Of a DNA stretch of 64,000 bases, positions 19,091 through 27,443 are shown in pieces. Positions within the stretch are counted from its first letter, which is position 1; every line of letters starts with the position of its first letter. This DNA comes from Erythrobacter neustonensis (lineage in GTDB: Bacteria > Pseudomonadota > Alphaproteobacteria > Sphingomonadales > Sphingomonadaceae). The stretch covers positions 124,001 to 188,000 of the forward strand of contig NZ_CP016033.1 in NCBI RefSeq assembly GCF_001663175.1, in the 5' to 3' direction. The translations under genes and the position numbers were made by a program. The notes beneath the pieces are model-generated. The model made no database searches and was not told the origin of the DNA. It was given only the letters and a program-made list of their open reading frames with translations.

Positions 19091-19093
19091 ATT

Positions 19094-19876
19094 ATGGCAG
19101 GACGTGTAGCGGGCAAACTGGCCCTCGTGACCGGGGCTGCGCAGGGGCTTGGCCGCGCGCATTGCATCCGGCTGGCGCAGGAAGGTGCGCGGGTGCTGGC
19201 GACCGATATCAACGCGGGCGGCGCAGAAGAAACCGCAGCGATCATCAATGCCGAATTGGGCGAAGGCACGGCGTACGGCATCGGCCATGACGTGACCGAC
19301 CCTCCTGCATGGGAAGCGGCTGTGGATGCCGCACGTGAAAAGCTCGGCGGCCTCAACGTGCTGGTCAACAATGCCGGGATCGGCGTTCCGGGCAATATCG
19401 AAGCCTGCGATTTCGGCGACTGGCAGCGCTGTTTCGACATCAACGTCAATTCGATCTTCCACGGCTGCCAGAAGGCGCTGCCGCTGATGCGCGAGCATGC
19501 GCCCGGATCGATCATCAATATCTCGTCGATCGCTGGCCTGATCGCGAGCGACACCATGCCCGCCTACAACGCCAGCAAGGCGGCGGTGTGGATGCTGTCG
19601 AAATCGATCGCGCTGCACTGCGCCAAGAAGCAGATGAACATTCGCTGCAATTCGGTACACCCGACCTTTGTCGACACGCCGATCCTCGACGGAACCGCGC
19701 GTTCGGCCCAACTCGACAAGGGCGTGCTGATGGAAAAGCTGGCGCGGCAAATCCCGCTCAAATTCGTGGGCGAGCCCAACGACATCGCCAACGCGGTGCT
19801 CTATCTCGCCAGCGACGAGAGCCGCTTCATGACCGGCGCCGAATTGAAGCTCGACGGCGGCATCAGCGCGATGTGA
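19094..19876 (+). CDS. Short-chain dehydrogenase/reductase
   Basis: 260 residues, classical SDR: cofactor motif TGAAQGLG with an acidic residue after strand 2 (ATDIN, which favours NAD(H)), NNAG, catalytic Ser in INISSIAG and YNASK for Tyr and Lys. The C-terminal ELKLDGGISAM is the common end. The substrate is not evident. GAGAGGAAT precedes ATG 19094. It follows the Nudix gene at once and converges on the small PspC operon, whose terminator lies between them. Confidence 0.9.
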   Translation: MAGRVAGKLALVTGAAQGLGRAHCIRLAQEGARVLATDINAGGAEETAAIINAELGEGTAYGIGHDVTDPPAWEAAVDAAREKLGGLNVLVNNAGIGVPGNIEACDFGDWQRCFDINVNSIFHGCQKALPLMREHAPGSIINISSIAGLIASDTMPAYNASKAAVWMLSKSIALHCAKKQMNIRCNSVHPTFVDTPILDGTARSAQLDKGVLMEKLARQIPLKFVGEPNDIANAVLYLASDESRFMTGAELKLDGGISAM

Positions 19877-19894
19877 GGCGACTTCCCGTCGCGC

Positions 19895-19923
19895 AAAAAA
19901 GAAGGGGCCCGCGTGGCCCCTTC
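19895..19923 (-). terminator. Rho-independent terminator of the small-peptide/PspC unit
   Basis: Stem GAAGGGGCC / GGCCCCTTC (19901-19923, loop CGCGT as read on the + strand) is followed on the reverse strand by six T (19900-19895). The T run is on the side that serves the minus-strand pspC gene ending at 19986. Confidence 0.85.
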
Positions 19924-19985
19924 CCGGTTTCGTCAGATCAGGTGCAGCGGCCCGAAAACCGGGAACCGCTTCAATGTCGCTGCCC

Positions 19986-20201
19986 TCAATCCGCGATCAG
20001 TGCGATGGCCAGATAGAGCAGCGCCGCACTGCCGAAGCCCAACAGGGTTGCAGCAACAAAGCCGATGCGGACGATCATGGTGTCGACGCCGAAGTGGTTG
20101 GCGATCCCGGCGCACACGCCGAACACCTTGCCGTTCGCCTTGTCGAGCCGGAAGCTGCGGCCGGCCGGCGCGTTGTCGGGACGGTGGTTGAGGTTGTTCA
20201 T
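19986..20201 (-). CDS. PspC-domain small membrane protein
   Basis: 71 residues. The PspC domain is clear: FRLDKANGKVFGVCAGIANHFGVDTMIVRIGF followed by a hydrophobic helix VAATLLGFGSAALLYLAIALIA. In enterobacteria PspC is an inner-membrane regulator or effector of the phage-shock response to envelope stress. Here pspA and pspB are absent. The gene is the third of a unit with two 37-residue peptide genes (gaps 28 and 27 bases), headed by a sigma-54-like promoter and closed by a terminator. GAGAAAG lies upstream of ATG 20201. Confidence 0.88.
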   Translation of the reverse strand: MNNLNHRPDNAPAGRSFRLDKANGKVFGVCAGIANHFGVDTMIVRIGFVAATLLGFGSAALLYLAIALIAD

Positions 20202-20228
20202 TGCTATTCTTTCTCTCGTTCGGTTGGA

Positions 20229-20342
20229 TCAGACGATCAGGCTGGGGCTGGCGGGAACGATCGCATAGGCGAAGCTGGCGAGCGTCAGGACGACAGCAAA
20301 GGCAGCCGATGCGAGGCGGGCGGTGGTTTCGGGAGCGAACAT
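20229..20342 (-). CDS. 37-residue membrane peptide, second of a tandem pair
   Basis: A 38-codon frame starting MFAPETTARL with one hydrophobic segment (about residues 11-30, AFAVVLTLASFAYAIVP). It matches the upstream 37-residue peptide at 22 of 37 positions without gaps in my alignment, with shared MFA.ET..RL, VVL and FAYAI.PA.P. AAGGA lies about ten bases before the ATG. Equal length, conserved sequence and tight spacing in an operon with pspC argue that both are translated genes. I recognise no family; a single-span inner-membrane peptide is the likely form. Confidence 0.7.
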   Translation of the reverse strand: MFAPETTARLASAAFAVVLTLASFAYAIVPASPSLIV

Positions 20343-20370
20343 CGTTTCAATTCCTTCTTTCCGAGTGCGA

Positions 20371-20484
20371 TCAGGCGACAAGCGTGGGGGTGGCGGGAAT
20401 GATGGCGTAGGCGAAGAACGCTGCCGACAGCACGACCGAGAAGGTGGCGGCGAACAGGCGGTTGCTGGTTTCGGTGGCGAACAT
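20371..20484 (-). CDS. 37-residue membrane peptide, first of a tandem pair
   Basis: Starts MFATETSNRL, then hydrophobic FAATFSVVLSAAFFAYAIIP and ends PTLVA. Paralogous to the next peptide (22 of 37 identical). The ribosome-binding site AAGGAGA before ATG 20484 is strong. It is first in the unit, about 53 bases from the start site predicted by the sigma-54-like promoter. A hairpin (CCGGGA / TCCCGG, 20518-20532) lies in the leader. No known family comes to mind. Confidence 0.72.
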   Translation of the reverse strand: MFATETSNRLFAATFSVVLSAAFFAYAIIPATPTLVA

Positions 20485-20547
20485 TGATGGTCTCCTTTGC
20501 AGTGTTTCTGGTGTTGTCCGGGACCATCCCGGGGATGCCGGATACAT

Positions 20548-20563
20548 TGCAGGGGGCGTGCCA
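20548..20563 (-). promoter_or_regulatory. Sigma-54-type (-24/-12) promoter for the small-peptide/PspC unit
   Basis: On the reverse strand TGGCACGCCCCCTGCA has GG (20562-20561) and GC (20050+499 and 498, i.e. 20050-series positions 20550-20549) separated by exactly ten bases, and the TGGCACG-N4-YTGCA pattern of RpoN promoters. The start would be near 20537, giving a leader of about 53 bases to the first peptide gene. Phage-shock operons of enterobacteria are RpoN/PspF-dependent, so the match has biological sense. Confidence 0.6.
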
Positions 20564-20598
20564 AACTCGAAAAATGGCGGAATTGCGTGGGTTTGCGG

Positions 20599-20638
20599 CT
20601 TTCGCTGGGCAAACGCGCCGTTCATCAAAGCGAAAGCT
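20599..20638. repeat. Inverted repeat upstream of the RpoN-type promoter, possible activator site
   Basis: GCTTTCGCT (20599-20607) and AGCGAAAGC (20630-20638) are exact inverted copies whose centres lie 31 bases apart. They fall roughly 62-101 bases upstream of the start predicted from the -24/-12 element, where enhancer-binding proteins such as PspF bind. The site also lies upstream of recF on the other strand. Confidence 0.45.
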
Positions 20639-20726
20639 TGGGATTTTACGCCAAGGGTTGGGATCGGAGATTCTGCGGTTGCGGTGCTGGCCAAACCCGC
20701 TGCCCGCCGCTACCCGCAGCGGTGCC

Positions 20727-21815
20727 ATGGCCCTCAGCCGCATCACGCTTGAAAATTTCCGCAACCACGCCGCAACGCAGCTTGGCGAGACGGCGCATTT
20801 CAATCTGCTGGTGGGCGAAAACGGGGCGGGAAAGACCAATATTCTCGAAGCCCTGTCGCTGCTCGGCCCGGGCCGGGGGCTGCGGCGGGCGAGCCTCGCC
20901 GATCTGCCGCGCCGCGCGAGCAGCGATGCCCCGCCCCTGCCCTTCGCGATCGGGGCCAGCCTGACCGAGGCGGGCACGGTGTCGGCGCGGCTTGGCACCT
21001 ATACCGAAGCGGGCACGCCCAACCGCCGGCTGGTGCGCGTCAACGGCGCGCCTGCGACTGCGGGGAGCCTTGCCGAATGGATGGCGATGTCGTGGCTGAC
21101 TCCGGCGATGGATGGGTTGTTCACCGACAGCGCGGGCGCGCGGCGGCGGTTCATGGACCGCATGGCGCTGGCGATTGCGCCCGATCATGCGCGGCGGGTC
21201 AATGCGCTGGAAGCCGCCTTGCGCGAACGCGGCAAATTGCTCGAAAACCGCAGCGATCCGCGCTGGCTCGATGCGGTCGAGGCGCAGGCGGCCGATCACG
21301 GCGCTGCTGTCGCGCGGACCCGTGCGATGCTGGTCGCACGGCTGGCTGACGAGCTGTCCGCGCTCCCGCCCGAACCCTTTGCGCGGCCAGCCCTTTCCTA
21401 TCTCCCCGGCGGGCCGACCGACGAGACGGCCCTGCGCGCCGAGCTTGCCCGTGCGCGGCCGCGTGACCGGGCGGCGGGACGTGCGCTCACCGGGCCGCAA
21501 CGCGATGAATTGCAAGTAAAAATGGCATCGACCGGACACCCGGCGGCAGCCTGTTCGACCGGCGAGCAGAAGGCCATGCTGATCGCGATCACGCTCGCCC
21601 ATGGCACCATCGCTGCTGCCGGACGGCCTTCGGTATTGTTGCTCGACGAGGTTGCCGCGCATCTCGATCCGGTGCGCCGGGTGGAGCTGTTCAACCGGCT
21701 CGGCGCGGGCAAGGCGCAGGTATGGATGACCGGCACCGAACTCGCCCCGTTCGAGGCGATTGCCGCGCAATCGGCGATCTGGCGCGTGTCTGGCGGGGGT
21801 GTAGAGCGGGTCTGA
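20727..21815 (+). CDS. recF: DNA replication/repair protein RecF
   Basis: SMC-like ATPase that loads RecA at single-strand gaps with RecO and RecR. The 362 residues have LENFRNHAATQL at the N-terminus, Walker A GENGAGKTN, ABC signature-like ACSTGEQKA and Walker B/D-loop LLLDEVAAHLD. Frames open upstream of 20727 lack similarity, so ATG 20727 (MALSRITLENF) was taken. dnaA, dnaN and gyrB, often near recF, are not adjacent. The 3' end contains an inverted version of the C-rich repeat found beside both parS sites. Confidence 0.93.
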   Translation: MALSRITLENFRNHAATQLGETAHFNLLVGENGAGKTNILEALSLLGPGRGLRRASLADLPRRASSDAPPLPFAIGASLTEAGTVSARLGTYTEAGTPNRRLVRVNGAPATAGSLAEWMAMSWLTPAMDGLFTDSAGARRRFMDRMALAIAPDHARRVNALEAALRERGKLLENRSDPRWLDAVEAQAADHGAAVARTRAMLVARLADELSALPPEPFARPALSYLPGGPTDETALRAELARARPRDRAAGRALTGPQRDELQVKMASTGHPAAACSTGEQKAMLIAITLAHGTIAAAGRPSVLLLDEVAAHLDPVRRVELFNRLGAGKAQVWMTGTELAPFEAIAAQSAIWRVSGGGVERV

Positions 21816-21916
21816 AGGGGGGCAAGATAGAGCAAGACAGGGTCAAACACCGCCTGACGCCACCTTCAAAAATCCTTGAGCGATTGATTGCCAGAGGATT
21901 TCATCAAAAATCCGCT

Positions 21917-22651
21917 CTATTCGGCCTGCTCCCCCACCGGCGGCAGAGCGCTTTCCACATCGCCAATCGTTGCCGCCACCAGCCGTTCGATCCCCTGCGC
22001 AGTGGGATGCACCTTGTCCGCCTGGAACAATGCCGGTTCGCGGTAGATATCCTCGAGCCAGAAAGGGATCAGCGCCGCGCCGTATTCTTGCGCCAGATCG
22101 CTGTAGATCGCATCGAATTTCGCCTGGAACTCCGGCCCGTAATTGGGGGGACTGCGCATCCCCATCAACAGCACTGGCACCTTTGCATCGCGTAGGACAG
22201 CCAGCATCTTGCCAAGGTTGGCTTTGGTCTCCTCGGGCGAGAGTCCGCGCAGCAAATCATTTCCCCCCAGTTCGAGGATGAACAATGCGGGAGGCGCATC
22301 CTTCTGCGAGGCCAGCGTAAAGCCAATCCGGTTGAGCCCCGCCGCGGTCGTATCGCCCGACACGCCCGCGTTGATGACATCGGCATTGATCCCCTTGGCG
22401 CGCAATGCGGATTCGAGCTTTTCGGGATAGGCATCGCGCGGGTCGAGCCCGTAGCCTGCGAACAGGCTGTCGCCAAAGGCGATGATCTTGCGTTCCGGCC
22501 CCATCACCGGAACCGCAGGCAGCGCGGGCGCGCCATCCTCGGCAAGACCCGCCGGCGGCGCGGCGGCGTCATCGGCCCCGTCCGAGCACGCCGCCAGCGC
22601 CAGCGATAGAGCGCCCGCCAATGCGATTTTCGACCAGTTCCGCTTGTGCAT
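21917..22651 (-). CDS. SGNH/GDSL lysophospholipase-arylesterase, TesA-like lipoprotein
   Basis: 244 residues. The signal peptide ends in a lipobox (LALAACS), so it is an envelope lipoprotein. SGNH blocks are in order: IAFGDSLFAGYG (Ser), GVSGDTTAAG (Gly), LGGNDLLRG (Asn) and DKVHPTAQG (Asp and His). It diverges from an ABC transporter of the YbbA-YbbP type, the same neighbourhood as tesA in many Proteobacteria. GGAAGG precedes ATG 22651. A role in hydrolysing acyl esters or lysolipids is known for the family; the substrate here is unknown. Confidence 0.88.
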   Translation of the reverse strand: MHKRNWSKIALAGALSLALAACSDGADDAAAPPAGLAEDGAPALPAVPVMGPERKIIAFGDSLFAGYGLDPRDAYPEKLESALRAKGINADVINAGVSGDTTAAGLNRIGFTLASQKDAPPALFILELGGNDLLRGLSPEETKANLGKMLAVLRDAKVPVLLMGMRSPPNYGPEFQAKFDAIYSDLAQEYGAALIPFWLEDIYREPALFQADKVHPTAQGIERLVAATIGDVESALPPVGEQAE

Positions 22652-22710
22652 CCGCGAGCCTTCCATACTTGTAGCTGATTGCCCCTTATCACCTATGCCA
22701 TCGGAACCCC

Positions 22711-23409
22711 GTGACAAGCCCCTCTCTCGCAATCAGCGCCCGCAACCTTACCCTTACCCTTGGAGATCCGGCCGCGCCGGTAACGATCCTGCGCGGGATC
22801 GATCTCGATATTCCGCAAGGTCAGGTGGTAGCGCTGCTCGGCCCTTCGGGTTCGGGCAAAAGCTCGCTGATGGCGGTCCTGTCGGGGCTTGAACGCGCGA
22901 GCGGGGGGAGCCTGACGGTGGCGGGCGCGGATTTTTCCGCCTTGAGCGAAGACGGGCTTGCCGCCGCGCGGCGCGGGCGGATCGGGATCGTGCTGCAGGC
23001 CTTCCACCTGCTGCCCACGATGACCGCTGCCGAAAATGTCGCGACGCCGATGGAACTGGCAGGCATGCCCGATGCCACCCCGCGCGCGCTCGCAGAGCTG
23101 GAAGCGGTCGGCCTTGGCCACCGCACCGGGCATTACCCCACCCAGCTTTCGGGCGGCGAACAGCAGCGCGTCGCGATCGCACGCGCCACGGCGCCCCGCC
23201 CCGGCCTGATCTTTGCCGATGAGCCCACGGGCAACCTCGATGCGGCAACGGGCGAGGAAATCATCCGGCTGCTGTTCGCGCGCCGCGCAGAAACCGGTGC
23301 GACGCTGCTGATCATCACCCACGATGCCGCGCTCGCCGCGCGCTGCGAGCGGGTGTTGACGATGGCCGACGGGGTGATCGTGTCCGACATGGCGGGCAAG
23401 ACCGCATGA
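22711..23409 (+). CDS. ABC transporter ATP-binding protein, YbbA type
   Basis: 232 residues, MacB/LolD-like ATPase: Walker A GPSGSGKSS, Q-loop VLQAFHLLP, signature LSGGEQQRVA, Walker B LIFADEPTGNLD and H-loop ITHD. Start GTG 22711. It overlaps the permease gene by four bases (ATGA), so the two form one transporter. This class (with TesA divergently placed) works on lipophilic or envelope substrates; the actual cargo is not established. Confidence 0.92.
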   Translation: MTSPSLAISARNLTLTLGDPAAPVTILRGIDLDIPQGQVVALLGPSGSGKSSLMAVLSGLERASGGSLTVAGADFSALSEDGLAAARRGRIGIVLQAFHLLPTMTAAENVATPMELAGMPDATPRALAELEAVGLGHRTGHYPTQLSGGEQQRVAIARATAPRPGLIFADEPTGNLDAATGEEIIRLLFARRAETGATLLIITHDAALAARCERVLTMADGVIVSDMAGKTA

Positions 23410-25931
23410 GCCTGCCCTTGGGAACCGCGTGGGCAATTGCGCGGCGTGATCTCAACGCCCGGTTCCGGGGCTTGCGGCTGCTGCTGGTGTGCATCTTCCT
23501 CGGCACCGCTGCGCTCGCGGCGATCGGCACGCTGACCACCGCGATTTCGCGCGAACTGGCATCGAGCGGGCAGGAACTGCTCGGCGGCGATCTTGAGGTC
23601 GAGGTGTGGCAGCGCGGGTTGACCCCAGCGGAAACGCAGGCGCTGTCCGCCTTTGGCACCGTCTCCAGCGGCTACCGGATGCAAGCGATGGCGAGCACCC
23701 CCGAAGCCGCCGCGCCGGTCGAATTGAAGGCGGTCGACGCGCGCTGGCCGATGTTCGGGCGCTTGACGCTGGCCGACGGGCGCAGCGTCGGCGCGCCCAC
23801 GGGCCGGGACGCGTGGATCGCGCAATCCGCGCTCGAACGGCTGGGCATTGCGGTGGGCGACAGCTTTACCGTGGGCACGGTCAGCCTGCGCGCCGCGGGT
23901 GTGATCGCGAACGAGCCTGACCGTCTTTCCGAAGGTTTCCAGCTCGGGCCCACGATCATCGTTGCCGACGGCGTGCCCGCCGCGGCTGGCCTTACCGCGC
24001 CGGGGGCATTGTATCAGACCAAGCACCGCATCGCCTTTGCCGATACCGCGCGCGATCCCGAAACGGTCGAAGAAGCGCTGACCAAGCAGTTCCCCACCGC
24101 CGGATTCGACATCCGCACCCGCGACCGTGCCTCGCCCGGCGCGGATCGTTTCGTGCGGCAGATGAGCGATTTCCTGACGCTGGTGGGCCTGGCCGCGCTG
24201 GTGATTGCCGGGATCGGGATTGCGGGCGGCGTGTCGTCCTATCTCGACCAGCGGCGTGCGGGCATCGCGACATTGAAGGTGCTGGGCGCGACCTCCGCCG
24301 ATATCGTGCGGATCTATGCAATGCAGATCGGCGCTGCGGCGCTGGTCGGCAGCCTGGCGGGGCTGGCCGCAGGTGTGCTGGTCACGCCGCTGCTGGCGCG
24401 CGCCTTGCAGGGCCTGCTGCCGGTGACGAGCGGATTCATCATCGCACCGGGAGCCTTGCTGCTGGCGGCGAGTTATGGCCTGCTGGTCGCCTTCGCCTTT
24501 GCTGCCGCCCCCCTGCTGCGCGCGCGGACGTTCCCGGCGATGGCCTTGATGCGTTCGGGCATCGTGCCCTTGGCGCGTGACCGGCGCGCGCTGTCGGCGA
24601 CCGCAGCGGGGATTGCGGCGATCTGCGCGCTTGCGTTGCTGACCACCGATCAGCCCTTGCTGTCGGGTGGGTTCCTGCTCGGCGCGGGCGGAGCGCTGGC
24701 GCTGCTCGCGGGGCTTGGCTGGGCGATCCAGCGGCTTGCCCGGTGGCTGCCGCGGCCGCGCAATCCGCTGCTCCGCAGTGCCATCGCCAATATCCACCGT
24801 CCGGGCGCGCCCACCGGGTCGCTGGTGACTGCGCTGGGCTTCGGCCTTGCCGCCTTCGTGCTGCTGGCCGCAGTGCAGAGCGCGATCGACGGCAATATCG
24901 CCAGCCGCGTGCCAAACGAGGCGCCCGATTACTTCGTGCTCGACGTGCCGCAGGCCAAGGAACCGCGGTTCTTTGAAGTGATCCAGGCAGAGTTCCCCAA
25001 AGCGGGCATCCGCACCGTGCCGACGATGCGCGGCGCGGTGATCGCCTATGGCCGCAAGGACGCGATGGTCCGCGTTGCCGATCTGGAGGAAATTCCCGAG
25101 GGCGCTTGGGCGCTGCGCGGTGAGCGCGGGCTGACCTATGCCGACACGCTCCCGCAGGGCAACCGCGTGGTTGCAGGCCAATGGTGGAGTCCGCTGCACA
25201 GCGGCGAGCCGCTGGTGTCGGTCGATGCGCGCTTTGCCGAGGCGGTTGGGCTGAAGGTCGGCGATTATCTCACGATCGGCATTCTCGGGGTCGAACGCAC
25301 CGCGCGGGTCGCGAACCTGCGCGAAATCGACTGGGAAAGCATGGGCTTCAACTTCGCGCTGGTGTTCAGCCGCAATGCGATTGCCGATGCGCCGCATAAC
25401 CTGTCCGCGACGATCGATCTGCCGGACGGCGCGGATACCGCCGCGCGCGGGCGCTTGCTGCGCGCGCTGGTGAAGGAGATGCCCTCCTCCTCGGTGATCG
25501 AGGTCGGCGGGATACTGGTCGAGGCAAGAAAGCTGCTCGAACAGGTCAGCCTGGCGACACTGGCGGCCGCGGCGGTAACCGTGCTGGCGGGGCTTGCCGT
25601 GCTGATGGGCGCGATTGCCGCGGCGCGTTCGGCGCGCACCTATGACACGGTGATGCTGCGCGTGCTGGGGGCGAGCCGGCGGCAGGTGCTGCTGCTGCAA
25701 CTGGCCGAATACGGGCTGCTGGCAGGCGTGTTGGCGCTGGTGGCGCTGGGGCTTGGCGGGGGGCTCGCCTGGGTAGTGATAACGCAGTTGTTCGAATTCG
25801 ACTGGCTGCCCGACTGGGGCGAGGTGCTGGGCGTGCTCGGGCTTGGCGTGGCGCTGGTGCTGGGCTTTGCGCTGGCCGGATCGCTGCCGCTGCTGCGCGC
25901 CAAACCGGCGCGCGCGCTGCGCGAGCTTTAG
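23406..25931 (+). CDS. ABC transporter permease, FtsX/MacB-like (YbbP type)
   Basis: 841 residues, the large double-FtsX permease of the YbbA-YbbP family. There is an N-terminal membrane helix (about residues 22-42), a large periplasmic domain, three helices around residues 255-370 with GGVSSYLDQRRAGIATLKVLGA, and two central helices. A second periplasmic part follows, then a C-terminal FtsX domain with ARTYDTVMLRVLGASRRQVL and the final helices ending PLLRAKPARALREL. It pairs with the preceding ATPase and overlaps the convergent membrane gene by four bases. Confidence 0.9.
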   Translation: MSLPLGTAWAIARRDLNARFRGLRLLLVCIFLGTAALAAIGTLTTAISRELASSGQELLGGDLEVEVWQRGLTPAETQALSAFGTVSSGYRMQAMASTPEAAAPVELKAVDARWPMFGRLTLADGRSVGAPTGRDAWIAQSALERLGIAVGDSFTVGTVSLRAAGVIANEPDRLSEGFQLGPTIIVADGVPAAAGLTAPGALYQTKHRIAFADTARDPETVEEALTKQFPTAGFDIRTRDRASPGADRFVRQMSDFLTLVGLAALVIAGIGIAGGVSSYLDQRRAGIATLKVLGATSADIVRIYAMQIGAAALVGSLAGLAAGVLVTPLLARALQGLLPVTSGFIIAPGALLLAASYGLLVAFAFAAAPLLRARTFPAMALMRSGIVPLARDRRALSATAAGIAAICALALLTTDQPLLSGGFLLGAGGALALLAGLGWAIQRLARWLPRPRNPLLRSAIANIHRPGAPTGSLVTALGFGLAAFVLLAAVQSAIDGNIASRVPNEAPDYFVLDVPQAKEPRFFEVIQAEFPKAGIRTVPTMRGAVIAYGRKDAMVRVADLEEIPEGAWALRGERGLTYADTLPQGNRVVAGQWWSPLHSGEPLVSVDARFAEAVGLKVGDYLTIGILGVERTARVANLREIDWESMGFNFALVFSRNAIADAPHNLSATIDLPDGADTAARGRLLRALVKEMPSSSVIEVGGILVEARKLLEQVSLATLAAAAVTVLAGLAVLMGAIAAARSARTYDTVMLRVLGASRRQVLLLQLAEYGLLAGVLALVALGLGGGLAWVVITQLFEFDWLPDWGEVLGVLGLGVALVLGFALAGSLPLLRAKPARALREL

Positions 25932-26785
25932 GCGAAGACCGCCTCCATCGCCTCGGCGCCGCCATCGGTGAGGTGGTGGTGCAGGGCAGCGGCGAAGGCC
26001 GCGGCATAGATCATGTAAACGACCAGCACGGGAAAGAACGACAGCGGCGCCAACGCGACCCACGCGGGCTGCGCGGCGGCGGCGGTGTCGCTGGCGAGGA
26101 GCATGATGATCGCCGCGAACGGCACGATGAAGATGGCCAGCGTGACCCCGGCAAAGCCGACCAGCGCCGCGAACACCGCGCCCGCCCTGCCCCTCGTCAG
26201 CGTCCAGCAACGCCGCACGGCGGCCAGCGGATTGCGCCTGCCATCGACCGCGACCACCGGCACCAGCACGGCAAGGCGGCAGCCGAGATAGACCGTCAGC
26301 GGCAGCATCACCAAGGCCGCGATCATGTCACTGACCAGCGGTTCCCCCGCCAGCGCGGCAACACCTTCGGCTGCGGCATTGACCGCGACATAGGCGATGA
26401 GCAGCAGCAGCGTGATTGCGAAAAAGGCGGGCGCGCTCGCAAACCCGCGGCGCAGGGCTGGCCCGAACGCGCCATCCGCTTGCGGCGAGGCCAGCGTCAC
26501 CAGCGCGGCCTGCTGGGCCAGCACCAGCATGATATAGGCGGCATAGGTCATCGCCATGACCGCGATCATCCCCGCACCCAGCCCTGCGCCAAGCCCCGCT
26601 CCCGGGCTGTCGAGCAGCGCGCCCATGCCCGCCAATCCGGCAAAGCCCAGAATGATGACTACGACGCTGAGCACGATTACCCCGACGATCTGGATCAGCG
26701 CGAACACTGCCCACATCCCGACCAGACGCCAGAACCGCTGGCGCAGCATTGTCCAGCTGGTCGCAAACACGCCTCCGATTTCCAT
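25928..26785 (-). CDS. Multi-pass membrane protein, unknown
   Basis: 285 residues with about six hydrophobic segments, beginning IGGVFATSWTMLRQRFWRLVGMWAVF and including a central NPLAAVRRCWTLTRGRAGAVF between membrane spans. That layout (cytoplasmic amphipathic start, R-rich W-T-L-T-R-G loop, six helices) resembles YciC/GlpQ-membrane-domain-like integral proteins, but I cannot assign a function. ATG 26785 follows GGGGGAT and is preferred over 26845. Convergent with the ABC permease, sharing four bases at the stops. Confidence 0.65.
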   Translation of the reverse strand: MEIGGVFATSWTMLRQRFWRLVGMWAVFALIQIVGVIVLSVVVIILGFAGLAGMGALLDSPGAGLGAGLGAGMIAVMAMTYAAYIMLVLAQQAALVTLASPQADGAFGPALRRGFASAPAFFAITLLLLIAYVAVNAAAEGVAALAGEPLVSDMIAALVMLPLTVYLGCRLAVLVPVVAVDGRRNPLAAVRRCWTLTRGRAGAVFAALVGFAGVTLAIFIVPFAAIIMLLASDTAAAAQPAWVALAPLSFFPVLVVYMIYAAAFAAALHHHLTDGGAEAMEAVFA

Positions 26786-26895
26786 CCGTCTATCCCCCGT
26801 TCGGCATGATCCCGCGAATGCCGCCCAATCACGATGAACGGCCAAGCCCCGGTGCGCAAACGCAAAAAAGCACGCTGCCCCGCCGGCGCGCCCCC

Positions 26896-27306
26896 CTATT
26901 CGAACAGATCGCCGTCCCAGTCAGCGTGGCGGGGATCGGGGCCGAACCGGTTGGGCCCCCACGTCCCGGCCTCGGCCATCAGGAAAATCAGCCAGCCCGG
27001 CCCCAGATAGGGCAGGAAGCCAACCAGCGCCCACCAGCCGCTCTTGTCGCTGTCGTGCAGTCGTCGCACCTGCAGCGCGAGCACCGGCAGGCCGAACACC
27101 GCGACATAACCGGCAAGGCCCCACAGCATCACTTCGGGCAGCAGGATCAACTTGCCGGCGGTGCCGGTCACCATGCTTGCGATCAGAAACGCACCGAGCA
27201 GCACCGGAACCTGCCATGCGACAAACAGCCAGTATTCGCGCCGCCGCGCACGGCCGCGAAAATCGAGCATCCGGCGAAAGGGGTCGGTCAGCGATGCAGG
27301 CCACAT
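26896..27306 (-). CDS. DUF805 family membrane protein
   Basis: 136 residues with the DUF805 hallmarks: FRGRARRREYWLFVAWQ at the start, three to four membrane helices, and VRRLHDSDKSGWWALVGFLPYLG. Family function is unknown. The C-terminal tail (TWGPNRFGPDPR) is typical of longer members. A hairpin AAGCCGCA / TGCGGCTT (27341-27359) lies just upstream in its probable leader. It is on the same strand as the membrane protein at 25928, separated by 110 bases. Confidence 0.85.
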   Translation of the reverse strand: MWPASLTDPFRRMLDFRGRARRREYWLFVAWQVPVLLGAFLIASMVTGTAGKLILLPEVMLWGLAGYVAVFGLPVLALQVRRLHDSDKSGWWALVGFLPYLGPGWLIFLMAEAGTWGPNRFGPDPRHADWDGDLFE

Positions 27307-27385
27307 GGCATCGGATGTCCGCGATCATGCGCCCGCGTGCAAGCCGCATCGTGCGGCTTCCTCACAACGCAAGGGCTGACAATGC

Positions 27386-27421
27386 AAAAAGGCCCCGCAC
27401 CGATGGTGCGAGGCCCTTTTT
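27386..27421 (-). terminator. Rho-independent terminator of the TonB receptor gene
   Basis: Stem GGCC-CCGCACC / GGTGCG-AGGCC with loop GAT, flanked by A5 and T5 runs. It begins 22 bases past the receptor stop on the reverse strand and ends in TTTTT, so it should stop that transcript before the DUF805 gene. Confidence 0.85.
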
Positions 27422-27443
27422 CCGTTCGAACCGGTGTGACCGA

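Noticed and set aside
21866..21913. Ten-base direct repeat TCAAAAATCC in the recF-esterase gap
   Set aside because: Short and AT-rich, between convergent genes; no flanking features of insertion or regulation. Likely chance.
23133..26210. A 1025-codon reverse-strand frame
   Set aside because: Shadow of the ABC permease gene; Gln/His/Arg-rich translation with no recognisable fold.
27341..27359. Hairpin AAGCCGCA / TGCGGCTT upstream of the DUF805 gene
   Set aside because: No T-run and no riboswitch-like context; kept only as a comment on that gene.
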